Assembly: GCA_046540835.1 (NCBI GenBank)
Contig: JBKHEL010000034.1
Span: 1 to 27,352, forward strand
Direction of reading: 5' to 3'
Length of the DNA stretch: 27,352 nucleotides
From: Coraliomargarita_B sp046540835
GTDB lineage: Bacteria > Verrucomicrobiota > Verrucomicrobiia > Opitutales > Coraliomargaritaceae
Below, one piece after another: positions 7,687-14,798 of this stretch. Below the pieces are notes generated by a model. That model had not been told where the DNA came from, searched no databases, and saw only the letters and a list, made by a program, of their open reading frames with translations. A program made the position numbers and the translations under genes. Numbering within the stretch: the stretch's first letter is position 1; the number at the start of each line of letters is the position of its first letter.

Positions 7687-8850
7687 ATGGGTTGCGTGAA
7701 ATTCGCACCTGAAAAACCGAGCCTGTTTGGCGAGACCCTGGAGACGCTGACCGGGCAGGTCACTGCGGCGGGGCATCCGAAGTTTCGAGCCAAGCAAGTG
7801 ATGGACTGGCTCTACAAAAAGCGGGTTGAGGACTGGGAGGCGATGACGAATCTGCCGAAGGATTTCCGCGCGTGGCTGGCGGACCGCTATATTCTGTATC
7901 CGGTCGCGCCGGTTCTGGACAAGCGCTCGGACGACGTCACGCAAAAGCTGCTGATGGAGCTGGAGGACAAATCACTTATTGAGACGGTCCTGATCCGTGC
8001 GCCGCAGAAAGGGGTGGGGCTGGAGGACTCGCGCAAGACGGTCTGTGTTTCGATACAGGTGGGCTGTGCCTATGGCTGCAAATTTTGTGCTTCGGGGCTG
8101 GCGGGCTTCCGGCGGAATCTGCTTCCGGCTGAGGTGGTGGCGCAGCTGATGCACATCTGCCGCCGGGAAGAGGCGGCGGAGGGTCAAAGACCGGATACGG
8201 AAGATCAAACATCGAAAGAGTCTTCAAAGCAGGCGTTGGAGCGGCCGGCCTTTGACAATATCGTCTTCATGGGGATGGGGGAGCCGCTGGCCAACTACGA
8301 TACGCTGGTGCGAACGCTGCGGATTTTGAATGCGGACTGGGGGCTGCATTTTGGTGCGCGCCGCATGACGGTTTCGACTTCGGGGCTGGCTCCGCAGATT
8401 GAGCGGCTGGCGGAGGAGGGGATCGCGGTGCGGCTGGCGATCTCGTTGCACGGCGCGACGAATGAGGTGCGCGAGCAGATCATGCCGGTGAACAAGCGCT
8501 ACCCGCTGGAGCGGTTGATCCCGGCGGCGCGGGCGTTTCAGCAAAGGCACGGGCGGATGCTCACGCTGGAGTTTATTCTGATTGAGGGGGTCAATGACTC
8601 GCTGGACCAGGCCCGGGAGTTGGCGAAAATCGCCCGGGATCTGCATGCTCACGTCAACTGCATCCCGTATAATACGGTCGAGGGCTTGCCCTGGAAACGC
8701 CCGTCGATCGTGCGGCAGGATGCTTTTGTCGAGGTGTTGCGGAAGGCCTCGGTCTCGGTGACCATCCGCCGCGAGAAAGGCCACGATATCGAGGCCGCCT
8801 GCGGGCAGCTGCGCCTGAAGACGGAGAAGGAGAAGAGCGGGGGTTGGTGA
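7687..8850 (+). CDS. rlmN: 23S rRNA (A2503-C2)/tRNA (A37-C2) methyltransferase, radical SAM
   Basis: RlmN makes 2-methyladenosine at A2503 of 23S rRNA and A37 of some tRNAs. From ATG 7687 the protein has 387 residues, close to the 384 of E. coli RlmN. The frame also allows a TTG at 7660, nine codons earlier. The radical-SAM cluster is CAYGCKFC (127-134). A Cys seven residues before it (120) matches the resolving Cys118 of E. coli, and the Cys in AACGQL near the C-terminus matches the methyl-carrying Cys355. MGMGEPL and ISLHG are also present. A hydrophilic insert of roughly 15-20 residues (about 162-187) separates the cluster from MGMGEPL. The gene converges with a small unknown gene, one base away. 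Confidence 0.95.
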   Translation: MGCVKFAPEKPSLFGETLETLTGQVTAAGHPKFRAKQVMDWLYKKRVEDWEAMTNLPKDFRAWLADRYILYPVAPVLDKRSDDVTQKLLMELEDKSLIETVLIRAPQKGVGLEDSRKTVCVSIQVGCAYGCKFCASGLAGFRRNLLPAEVVAQLMHICRREEAAEGQRPDTEDQTSKESSKQALERPAFDNIVFMGMGEPLANYDTLVRTLRILNADWGLHFGARRMTVSTSGLAPQIERLAEEGIAVRLAISLHGATNEVREQIMPVNKRYPLERLIPAARAFQQRHGRMLTLEFILIEGVNDSLDQARELAKIARDLHAHVNCIPYNTVEGLPWKRPSIVRQDAFVEVLRKASVSVTIRREKGHDIEAACGQLRLKTEKEKSGGW

Positions 8851-8865
8851 GTTACTCCACCTTTT
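8846..8865 (+). terminator. Possible terminator overlapping the rlmN stop
   Basis: GGTGAG (8846-8851) can pair with CTC-ACC (8855-8861, one bulged C) around a TTA loop, followed by TTTT on the plus strand. It sits on the rlmN stop codon and inside the 3' end of the opposing gene, so coding constraint may explain it. Low confidence. Confidence 0.3.
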
Positions 8866-9301
8866 CGGTCGGGATTTTATTGGCCGTGGGGACGGCGAGG
8901 ACGGGCACTTTGGTTTTGATCCAGATGTTTTGTTCTTTGAAGAATTTGGCGGTGACGGCTTCGCAGGCGTCGCCGATGGTCTCGACCGGCATGCGGCGGC
9001 CTTTGGGGGAGGCGTTGTATTCGTAGGCGGCGCGGATGATGCGCTCGGGCGCGACAGTTACGCTGTCCTCTTCCGGGATCTGGACGACCCAGCCGGTGAT
9101 GTCTTTTTTGCTGAGCTCGCCTTCTGTGTCGGCCAGCACGATGGAAAACTGCTTCTTCACCGGCGGCGGACGGTTGGCCCGCTCTTCTTCCTCGGCCTGG
9201 AGCTCCATTTGAACGTCGTGCATGATGTCGTTGACTTTGCGGATATCGGGCTCGTTGCGCTGGATAATAAACTTGAGGGTCTCGACGTCGATTTTTGGCA
9301 T
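8852..9301 (-). CDS. Conserved-looking protein of unknown function, 149 residues
   Basis: I do not recognise this protein. It has 149 residues with no signal peptide or membrane helix. Residues 1-45 are charged and helical and end in a Glu-rich stretch (AEEEERANRPPP). A mixed alpha/beta part follows, with FSIVLADTEGELSKKDITGW near 52-71, a VAPERIIRAAYEYNASPKG segment and a Lys-rich tail. The coding pattern looks real: codon use fits the neighbours, and frame and length are compact between rlmN and the M16 gene. The start at 9301 is followed upstream directly by the octamer repeat, which leaves no Shine-Dalgarno sequence. Nothing in the context gives a function. Confidence 0.75.
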   Translation of the reverse strand: MPKIDVETLKFIIQRNEPDIRKVNDIMHDVQMELQAEEEERANRPPPVKKQFSIVLADTEGELSKKDITGWVVQIPEEDSVTVAPERIIRAAYEYNASPKGRRMPVETIGDACEAVTAKFFKEQNIWIKTKVPVLAVPTANKIPTEKVE

Positions 9302-9333
9302 AAGGTGGGAAGGTGGGAAAGTGGGAAGGTAGG
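9302..9333. repeat. G-rich octamer tandem repeat directly before the 149-residue gene
   Basis: The four units are AAGGTGGG, AAGGTGGG, AAAGTGGG and AAGGTAGG, touching the start codon of the minus-strand gene. They belong to the same octamer family as 4289-4320, and both arrays stand in the same place relative to a minus-strand start. The rest of the 135-base gap to the M16 gene shows no other clear signal. Confidence 0.85.
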
Positions 9334-9436
9334 GGCGTCATTTGCTCCGCTTCGTGCTGTGAAAAGCAGTAGAAAACCGGTTCAGGTCCGCGGTTCAAGC
9401 TTCATTCTTCCGGAGCGCTACGGTTATCGCGGTGGA

Positions 9437-12400
9437 TCACTCCGGGTAGATTTGCTCGGCGGCCTCAAGTTTTGCGGCAATTTCGTCGAGCGAATCGATG
9501 AAGATATAGTCGTCGGACTCGCCCCAATTCCAGGTTTTACCGAGGATGTAGTGTCGGACAGGGCGATCATCGCTTTCGGGAAGCGTGACGCTGTCGCTCA
9601 GCGAGGTGATGACTTGTGCGGCGATGGCGTCGCCCTTCCGGGAGACGCGGGAGACGGCAATCAGGTGGTCTGCAGCGGCGTAAACCCGGTCGATTTTGAG
9701 CTGCCAGGCGTTGTTCGGCGTATCAAGCTGCACGGTGATTTTGCGGGGGGCATCGGTGGTCCTGGCTTCCTGTTTCTTCTGGAAGGATCCGGCGATGACC
9801 GAGTGGAGCGCTGTCGGGTCAAAATATTGAGCGATTGCGCGGTTGACTTGATCGGCGTCGAGCAAGCGGAGTTTTTCGGGGTAGGCATCGATGTATTCGG
9901 GGGGGTAGCCACGCAGGAGAAAGGAGTGAAGCTGTGCAGCGATCGTCGCGGAGTTTGAGAGACCGACGAGGTAAGAGCCGACCAGGGTTTGTGTGGCAGC
10001 GGCGACTTCGTCTTCGCTGACGCCCTCGGCGGACCAGGACTCGATGACCGACTCTGTCGCGGCGAGTCCCTGTTCGAGGAGATCGGGGCTGAAGCTCGCT
10101 TGCAGCGACCAGTGCCCCGGGGTCAGGATATCGCCACCGTGTGAGCTGCGGATATTGTAGGTGAGTCCCCGTTCTTTGCGCACTTTTTGCATGAGGCGGG
10201 AGTGAAAGCTGCCTCCGAGTATGTAGTTGCCGAGCATGAAGGCGAGGTAGTCGCTGTCGGTGCGTTGCAGGCCTGTGTTGTAGCCATAGCGGACGGAGAC
10301 GCTCGGCTTGTCTGCGATCCGGATGTGTGCGCGGTTTTCGGTGTTGGCCCGTTGCGTGGGGAACTCGGTCGGGTAGGCGACGCCGCCCTCCCAGTCTTCA
10401 AAGGCGATGGCAAGGGCGGCTTTGAGTTGCTCGAAATCAATGTCTCCGGCGAAGACCAGGCGCATGGACTCCGGGCCGTAGTGCCGGGCATGGAATTCCT
10501 TCAAATCTCCGGCGGAGAGTTGATCCAGCCCGTCGATCCGGCTTTTCAGCTCGGTTGTGTAGTTTGGGTGCTCGGGGGGGTAGAGCTGCCGGGTGAGTTG
10601 GGAGCCGGCGCGGTAGCCGGGATCGTCGATCGCTTGAAGCAGGTTCGATTTTTCGCGATTTTTCAGGGTTTCGAGCACTTCGGGGTCGAAGGCAGGCTGG
10701 CCCAGTTGCTCTGCGAGCAGTTCCATAACGGGACCGGCATCTTCACGGAGAAACTGGCCCGAAAAGACGAGGCTGTGGGCATCGGCGCGGAAACCGATTT
10801 GGGCTCCCAGTGCGTCAAGTCGCTCGGCAAGCTTGAAGCGGTCGTTCGTTGCGGTGCCCTTGTCGAGCATGGCTGCGGTCAAGCTGGCCAGTATTGGTTG
10901 CGACGCTGGGCTCTGAGCATCACCTGCGGCAAAGCTGCCAACGAAAGAGACAACATTCTCGACTGGCAGATTTACAGCGACGATCTCGATACCCGCTACC
11001 TCTGCCCGCTGCATACTGCTGGAAAAATCGACCTTTGTCTGTGGGGTGTTTGGGGCGGATGAAGCACTGTTGTCCGGGTCGGATTGCCACTGCGGGCCGA
11101 AGATGGCCGGGTCGCGGAAGAAGAGCGGCCCGGCGGCAGGCCCGGCTGATGCGGAGAGGTGGTTCTTGACTTCGGGGACGAACCACCCGGTCGTCCGGTT
11201 GTGCTCGACGAAGTAGCGTGCGGCGACATCGCGAATTTTCTCTGCGGTGACGGCCTCGATTGCTTTCGGCCGCTCCAGATAAGCGGTCCAGTCGCCGATG
11301 GCGATTGCGTCGTTGAGCTGGCTTGCGATGGCGTAGGGGCCGTCGCGGCCATAAAAGGTGTCGGCGAGGAGGACTGATTTGGCTCGTCTGAGTTCATCTT
11401 CGGTTACGCCGCCGCCGATCAGTCGCTCGATCTCGTCGAGCAGGATGGACTCGACCTCATCGTGTGCGGCCCCGGGGGTGAGGTAGGCACCGAAAACAAA
11501 CAGCCCCGGGTCGCGCAGTTCCGGTGCGAAGGTAAAGGTGGCGCTGGCTTTGCCCTTGTCGTCCAGCGCGCGGTAGAGACGGCCGGTCTTGTTGGCCCCG
11601 ACGATTTGATCGATCAACAAGAGCGCGGGCCAGTCCTCGTGTGTGGCCTCGGGGATCTTGTAGCCGGCCATGACGACGCCAATTTGGCCGGCTCTTCTGA
11701 CTTCGGTCCGCCGGGGGCCAAGCTGCGGCGGTTCCTGGGTGGTCACTTCGGGGATGGGCCGGGGCGCGGGCTCGATGGCTCCGTAGTGTTCCGCCATTGC
11801 TTCGAGGGTCGCTTCGCGCTCGAAGCCTCCGATTACCGAGACAACCGCATTTTCCGGCCAGTAGTAGGTGTCGTAAAACCGGCGCAGCTTTTCCGGATTG
11901 GTGCTCTCGATGTCGGATTGCCAGCCGATCGTTGGGTGGCCGTAGGGGTGGGCCATGTAGGCCGTGGCGAAAATTTCTTTGATGAGTGTGCGGACGGGGT
12001 TGTTTTCCCCCCGCTCGTATTCATTGCGCACGACGGTCATCTCGGAGGCCAGGTCGTCCTCGTGGATCATCAGGTTGCGCATTCGGTCGGCCTCCAGTTC
12101 AATCGTCAGGGGCACGTATTCAGCCGGGACGGTGGCAAAGTAGTTGGTCCTGTCGAACCAGGTGGTGGCATTTGAGCGGGCGCCGATCCGCTCCATGGCA
12201 CTCGAATAGTCGTTTCCCTTTTCCGGGTTGAAGCGCGGCGTGCCCTTGAACATCATGTGTTCGAGGATGTGGGTGGCACCGGTTGTCCCCACTGATTCGT
12301 TGCGCGAGCCGACTTGGTAGGTGACCATGACGGTCGCGACGGGGAGCCGTTTGTCGGGGACGAGCAGGATGCGCAGGTCATTGGCGACCAGGCGGTATTC

Positions 12401-12514
12401 TTCGATGCCGTCGAGCGTGCGGATGTGCTCGATGCCGGAGGGCAGTTTACCTGCGGCAGCGCAGAGGCCGATCGGGGCGAGAAGGAGGGAGAAAAAACGC
12501 ATTACTTGCATCAT
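9437..12514 (-). CDS. Secreted M16 family zinc metallopeptidase, two-domain
   Basis: From ATG 12514 the protein has 1025 residues. An apparent signal peptide (MRFFSLLLAPIGLCAAAG, using the ATG at 12502) points to export. The first half is an active M16 unit: the inverted zinc motif HILEH is at residues 82-86 and a conserved Glu follows at about 165 (VVRNEYERGENN). The second half, from about 500, is a homologous M16 pair without the zinc motif, including the SVRYGYNTGL segment typical of inactive halves. This double layout is common for periplasmic or outer-membrane-linked bacterial M16 peptidases that degrade peptides. The frame stays open to 12634, but those 40 residues look non-protein and would precede the signal peptide. 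ATGs at 12514, 12511 and 12502 are all possible. It lies downstream of, and in the same direction as, a LysR gene. Confidence 0.92.
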   Translation of the reverse strand: MMQVMRFFSLLLAPIGLCAAAGKLPSGIEHIRTLDGIEEYRLVANDLRILLVPDKRLPVATVMVTYQVGSRNESVGTTGATHILEHMMFKGTPRFNPEKGNDYSSAMERIGARSNATTWFDRTNYFATVPAEYVPLTIELEADRMRNLMIHEDDLASEMTVVRNEYERGENNPVRTLIKEIFATAYMAHPYGHPTIGWQSDIESTNPEKLRRFYDTYYWPENAVVSVIGGFEREATLEAMAEHYGAIEPAPRPIPEVTTQEPPQLGPRRTEVRRAGQIGVVMAGYKIPEATHEDWPALLLIDQIVGANKTGRLYRALDDKGKASATFTFAPELRDPGLFVFGAYLTPGAAHDEVESILLDEIERLIGGGVTEDELRRAKSVLLADTFYGRDGPYAIASQLNDAIAIGDWTAYLERPKAIEAVTAEKIRDVAARYFVEHNRTTGWFVPEVKNHLSASAGPAAGPLFFRDPAIFGPQWQSDPDNSASSAPNTPQTKVDFSSSMQRAEVAGIEIVAVNLPVENVVSFVGSFAAGDAQSPASQPILASLTAAMLDKGTATNDRFKLAERLDALGAQIGFRADAHSLVFSGQFLREDAGPVMELLAEQLGQPAFDPEVLETLKNREKSNLLQAIDDPGYRAGSQLTRQLYPPEHPNYTTELKSRIDGLDQLSAGDLKEFHARHYGPESMRLVFAGDIDFEQLKAALAIAFEDWEGGVAYPTEFPTQRANTENRAHIRIADKPSVSVRYGYNTGLQRTDSDYLAFMLGNYILGGSFHSRLMQKVRKERGLTYNIRSSHGGDILTPGHWSLQASFSPDLLEQGLAATESVIESWSAEGVSEDEVAAATQTLVGSYLVGLSNSATIAAQLHSFLLRGYPPEYIDAYPEKLRLLDADQVNRAIAQYFDPTALHSVIAGSFQKKQEARTTDAPRKITVQLDTPNNAWQLKIDRVYAAADHLIAVSRVSRKGDAIAAQVITSLSDSVTLPESDDRPVRHYILGKTWNWGESDDYIFIDSLDEIAAKLEAAEQIYPE

Positions 12515-12606
12515 AACAGAAGGGGTCACTTGAGAGGCAGTAAAAGTTCCCCTCGCCCCGAGCGCAAGCACCGCACCGGAAAAAAGAGTGTCCGTCGCGG
12601 AGCATT

Positions 12607-12626
12607 TGAAAAAGCCCGGCGGCTCA
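12607..12626 (-). terminator. Possible weak terminator after the LysR gene
   Basis: On the minus strand AGCC (12624-12621) and GGCT (12616-12613) can form a 4-bp stem with a 4-base loop, followed by five T residues. It would end the LysR transcript before the M16 gene. The stem is short and is partly made by the GGCTCAT repeat, so confidence is low. Confidence 0.3.
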
Positions 12627-12641
12627 TGGCTCATGGCTCAT
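12621..12641. repeat. Three perfect GGCTCAT heptamers
   Basis: The heptamer GGCTCAT occurs three times in tandem in the 164-base gap between the M16 gene and the LysR gene. On the minus strand each unit contains an ATG, but in three different frames. Apart from this and the weak hairpin beside it, I see nothing else in the gap. Confidence 0.85.
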
Positions 12642-12678
12642 GACCGAACCGCGCCAAATGAAGTTTGTGCCATTCGGC

Positions 12679-13587
12679 TTAGGCCACCTCTTGCTCAAGC
12701 GCGTTGAGATCTTTTGAGGTCAGCAGGTCGATGAGCTTTTTCATGGCGGGTGTGAGCACCCGGCCTTTCCGGTGGATGAGGGCTAGCGGGCGCTTGTAGA
12801 CTTTATTTTTGAACTGAATGACCTTGAGGAGGCCCTGGGCGGCCTCACGGGTCACTGTCGTTTGGGGCAGAATGGCGATGCCGGCATTGATTTCGACGGC
12901 TCGTTTCACGGTTTCCACATTGTCGAACTCCATGACGGGTTCGACGTCGATATTCTCTTCGCGAAAAATGGCATCCGTCGCCTTGCGGGTGGGGATGTCC
13001 GGTTCAAAACCAACAAACTTCTGCCCGGAGATTTCGCCGAGTTCGACACTTTTGCGTTTCGCCAGGGGATGCTCCGGGCTGACGACGAGCACGAGCATGT
13101 CATCGTGGAAGGGGAGGATTTCCAGCTGTTTGTGCTTTTGAGGGTAGGCGACGAGGCCGAGGTCGATGGAGTTGGAGAGGATATCTTCGTAGACATTATT
13201 GGCGCGGCGGTATTCGACGCGGATGTTGACCTCCGGGTATTTGGTCAAGAAGGCCTTCACGTAGGGCGGCAACTCGTGCAAACCGATGCTGTAGACGGTG
13301 GAAATGTGGATCGTGCCGCTGATGACTTTTTTCATCTCCTGCAACTCACTATTGAGTTTGTCATAGAGGTAGAGCATCTCCTTCGCGGATTCGTAGAGCT
13401 TCTGGCCCTCGCGGGTGAGGCGAAACTGCTTTTGACTGCGGTCCACGATGAGGATGTTGAAATTTTTTTCCATCGCGCGCAGTTGCTGGCTTACCGCCGA
13501 TTGGGTGATCCCGTTCAACTTGGCAGCGCGAGAAAAACTCTCGCTCTCGACGAGATCCGAAAAAATCTTAAAATTTTCGATGTGCAT
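12679..13587 (-). CDS. LysR-type transcriptional regulator (CysB/CysL-like)
   Basis: The protein has 302 residues. Residues 1-60 form the winged helix-turn-helix (FSRAAKLNGITQSAVSQQLR near 18-37), a linker helix follows, and from about 90 there is a two-lobed periplasmic-binding-protein-like effector domain (ISTVYSIGLHELPPYVKAFL). Sequence feel is closest to CysL/CysB-like regulators, but that is an impression only. The gene is divergent from the YggS-type gene with 77 bases between the starts, the classic LysR arrangement, so it may control that neighbour or itself. The inducer cannot be inferred. No Shine-Dalgarno sequence precedes the ATG at 13587. Confidence 0.92.
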   Translation of the reverse strand: MHIENFKIFSDLVESESFSRAAKLNGITQSAVSQQLRAMEKNFNILIVDRSQKQFRLTREGQKLYESAKEMLYLYDKLNSELQEMKKVISGTIHISTVYSIGLHELPPYVKAFLTKYPEVNIRVEYRRANNVYEDILSNSIDLGLVAYPQKHKQLEILPFHDDMLVLVVSPEHPLAKRKSVELGEISGQKFVGFEPDIPTRKATDAIFREENIDVEPVMEFDNVETVKRAVEINAGIAILPQTTVTREAAQGLLKVIQFKNKVYKRPLALIHRKGRVLTPAMKKLIDLLTSKDLNALEQEVA

Positions 13588-13604
13588 TTTTACGTGTATA
13601 AAGG

Positions 13605-13622
13605 TTGCTAATGCGTTTGCAA
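13605..13622. promoter_or_regulatory. Candidate LysR operator
   Basis: TTGC (13605-13608) and GCAA (13619-13622) form an interrupted inverted repeat in the AT-rich gap between the divergent LysR and yggS genes. LysR proteins bind such dyads. The arms are only 4 bases long and the spacing is larger than the usual T-N11-A core, so this is weak. A direct TATAAG repeat lies nearby, just before the yggS start. Confidence 0.3.
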
Positions 13623-13664
13623 GTCAATATGTAGAAAACCTAATCCAATATAAGGGCTATAAGT

Positions 13665-14357
13665 ATGATTAAAGAAAGTGAGTTTACCGGACGCCTCGAC
13701 GACGTGCGGGCCCGTATCCGCTCTGCGTGTCGGGCGGCGGGTCGCGAGCCTGATTCGGTGGCGTTGCTGCCGGTGACGAAAAACCATCCCGCTTCGGCCG
13801 TGACCTATGCACTGCGTGCCGGGCTGACTGCTGTGGGGGAGAACCGTGTGCAGGAGGCGGCCGAGAAGCGGGCGCAGCTCGATTCGATGCAACCGCGCTG
13901 GGAGCTGATCGGGCACCTGCAATCCAACAAGGCGCGGCAGGCGGTTGACTGCTTCGACCGAATTCAGTCAGTCGATTCGCTGAAACTGCTTCGGCGGCTT
14001 GATCGCTGCGCCGGCGAGGCCGGGCAAAGACTGCCGATTCTGCTCCAGTGCAACACCGGTGAAGACCCCAAAAAATACGGCTTCCCGGTGGCCGAAATGG
14101 GCGCAGCAGTCGGAGCTTCGATGGAGGCGGCCCATTTGCGGTTGGAGGGGTTGATGACGATCGCCCCGCTCGACGAGGATCCGGCGGTGGCCCGAGCTGC
14201 GTTTGAGCGCTTGCGCGAGCTGCGCGACGAACTCGAGGCAACTTTCGGTATCGGCCTGCCCGAACTATCGATGGGGATGACCGGCGATCTGGAAGCGGCG
14301 ATTGCTGCCGGGTCGACTCAGATCCGGGTGGGCACGGCGCTGTATGGCGAGCGTTAA
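13665..14357 (+). CDS. yggS: YggS/PROSC-type pyridoxal phosphate homeostasis protein
   Basis: This 230-residue PLP-binding protein has the fold-type III TIM barrel of the YggS/PLPBP family, which buffers free PLP and affects amino-acid metabolism without a known catalytic reaction. The PLP lysine is Lys39 in LLPVTKNHP (canonical: VSKTHP). Other family marks are GENRVQEA, WELIGHLQSNKA, KYGF, LEGLMTI, LSMGMTGDLEAAI and RVGTALYGER. Length is normal. It is often placed near proC, yggT or cell-division genes; here it stands between a divergent LysR gene and rpsT. pdxJ, the PNP synthase, is also in this window but 9 kb away. Confidence 0.95.
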   Translation: MIKESEFTGRLDDVRARIRSACRAAGREPDSVALLPVTKNHPASAVTYALRAGLTAVGENRVQEAAEKRAQLDSMQPRWELIGHLQSNKARQAVDCFDRIQSVDSLKLLRRLDRCAGEAGQRLPILLQCNTGEDPKKYGFPVAEMGAAVGASMEAAHLRLEGLMTIAPLDEDPAVARAAFERLRELRDELEATFGIGLPELSMGMTGDLEAAIAAGSTQIRVGTALYGER

Positions 14358-14375
14358 TTCCTTGATTTTTACGTC

Positions 14376-14381
14376 TTGACA
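14376..14381 (+). promoter_or_regulatory. Possible -35 element for rpsT
   Basis: A perfect TTGACA stands 50 bases before the rpsT start codon, just after the yggS stop. The -10 position at 17-base spacing (about 14399) is poor, so only half of a sigma-70-type promoter is visible. Confidence 0.35.
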
Positions 14382-14431
14382 GGTTGGCGGCAGTCGCGCA
14401 CTTTCCGCCTCTTTTCCAATTTTCAACAACC

Positions 14432-14692
14432 ATGGCCAATACGAAATCAGCTCTCAAATACGTTCGGAAGACCGAATCCCGCACCTTGCACAACCGCCAG
14501 ATCAAGAGTCGTCTGAAGACGCTCTCGAAAAAGGTTGAGGCTGCTGCGGCTGGTGGTGATAAGGACGCGCTGGCAACCGTCTCCCGTCAATACGTCTCCG
14601 CGCTGGACAAGGCCGGGAAGACCGGGCTGGTCCACGCGAACAAGATCGCCCGGCAGAAGTCCCGCTGCGCCCGTCTCGCCGCCACGGTTTAG
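14432..14692 (+). CDS. rpsT: 30S ribosomal protein S20
   Basis: The 86-residue basic protein begins MANTKSALKYVRKTE, the standard start of bacterial S20, and contains the helical TLHNRQIKSRLKTL and NKIARQKSRCARLA segments. Length matches the family (about 87). S20 is a primary binder of 16S rRNA in the small subunit. The frame is open 16 codons further up, but the conserved N-terminus fixes the start at ATG 14432. No Shine-Dalgarno sequence precedes it (TTTCAACAACC), which is notable for a highly expressed gene. A strong terminator follows 50 bases after the stop. Confidence 0.97.
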   Translation: MANTKSALKYVRKTESRTLHNRQIKSRLKTLSKKVEAAAAGGDKDALATVSRQYVSALDKAGKTGLVHANKIARQKSRCARLAATV

Positions 14693-14761
14693 TCGTCGGA
14701 TCCCGTGCCCGGCTGTTGGTGGCGGGTCTGCAGCCACTTTCGCCCCCTGTTCGTCCGACGA
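14693..14761 (+). other. Alternative RNA structure in the rpsT 3' region
   Basis: TCGTCGGA (14693-14700), directly after the rpsT stop, is complementary to TCCGACGA (14754-14761). Inside this 8-bp outer stem, GGCTG (14711-14715) can pair with CAGCC (14731-14735). The 14754-14761 arm is also part of the terminator hairpin, so the two structures exclude each other. This is seen in sequence; any regulatory role is inference. Confidence 0.45.
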
Positions 14762-14775
14762 GCCGGGGGCTTTTT
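14742..14775 (+). terminator. Rho-independent terminator of rpsT
   Basis: GCCCCC (14742-14747) pairs with GGGGGC (14765-14770). Inside, after one mismatch, a G-C and a G-T pair, TCGT (14751-14754) pairs with ACGA (14758-14761) around CCG. Five T residues follow (14771-14775). It sits between rpsT and the pseudouridine synthase gene. Confidence 0.88.
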
Positions 14776-14798
14776 ATGCCTTTATGCCCGGAATCAGT

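Noticed and set aside
9410..9445. CCGGAG/CTCCGG inverted repeat around the M16 stop codon as a terminator
   Set aside because: The loop is over 20 bases long and no T-run follows on the minus strand.
12515..12634. 40-residue N-terminal extension of the M16 peptidase
   Set aside because: It would put non-conserved sequence before an obvious signal peptide.
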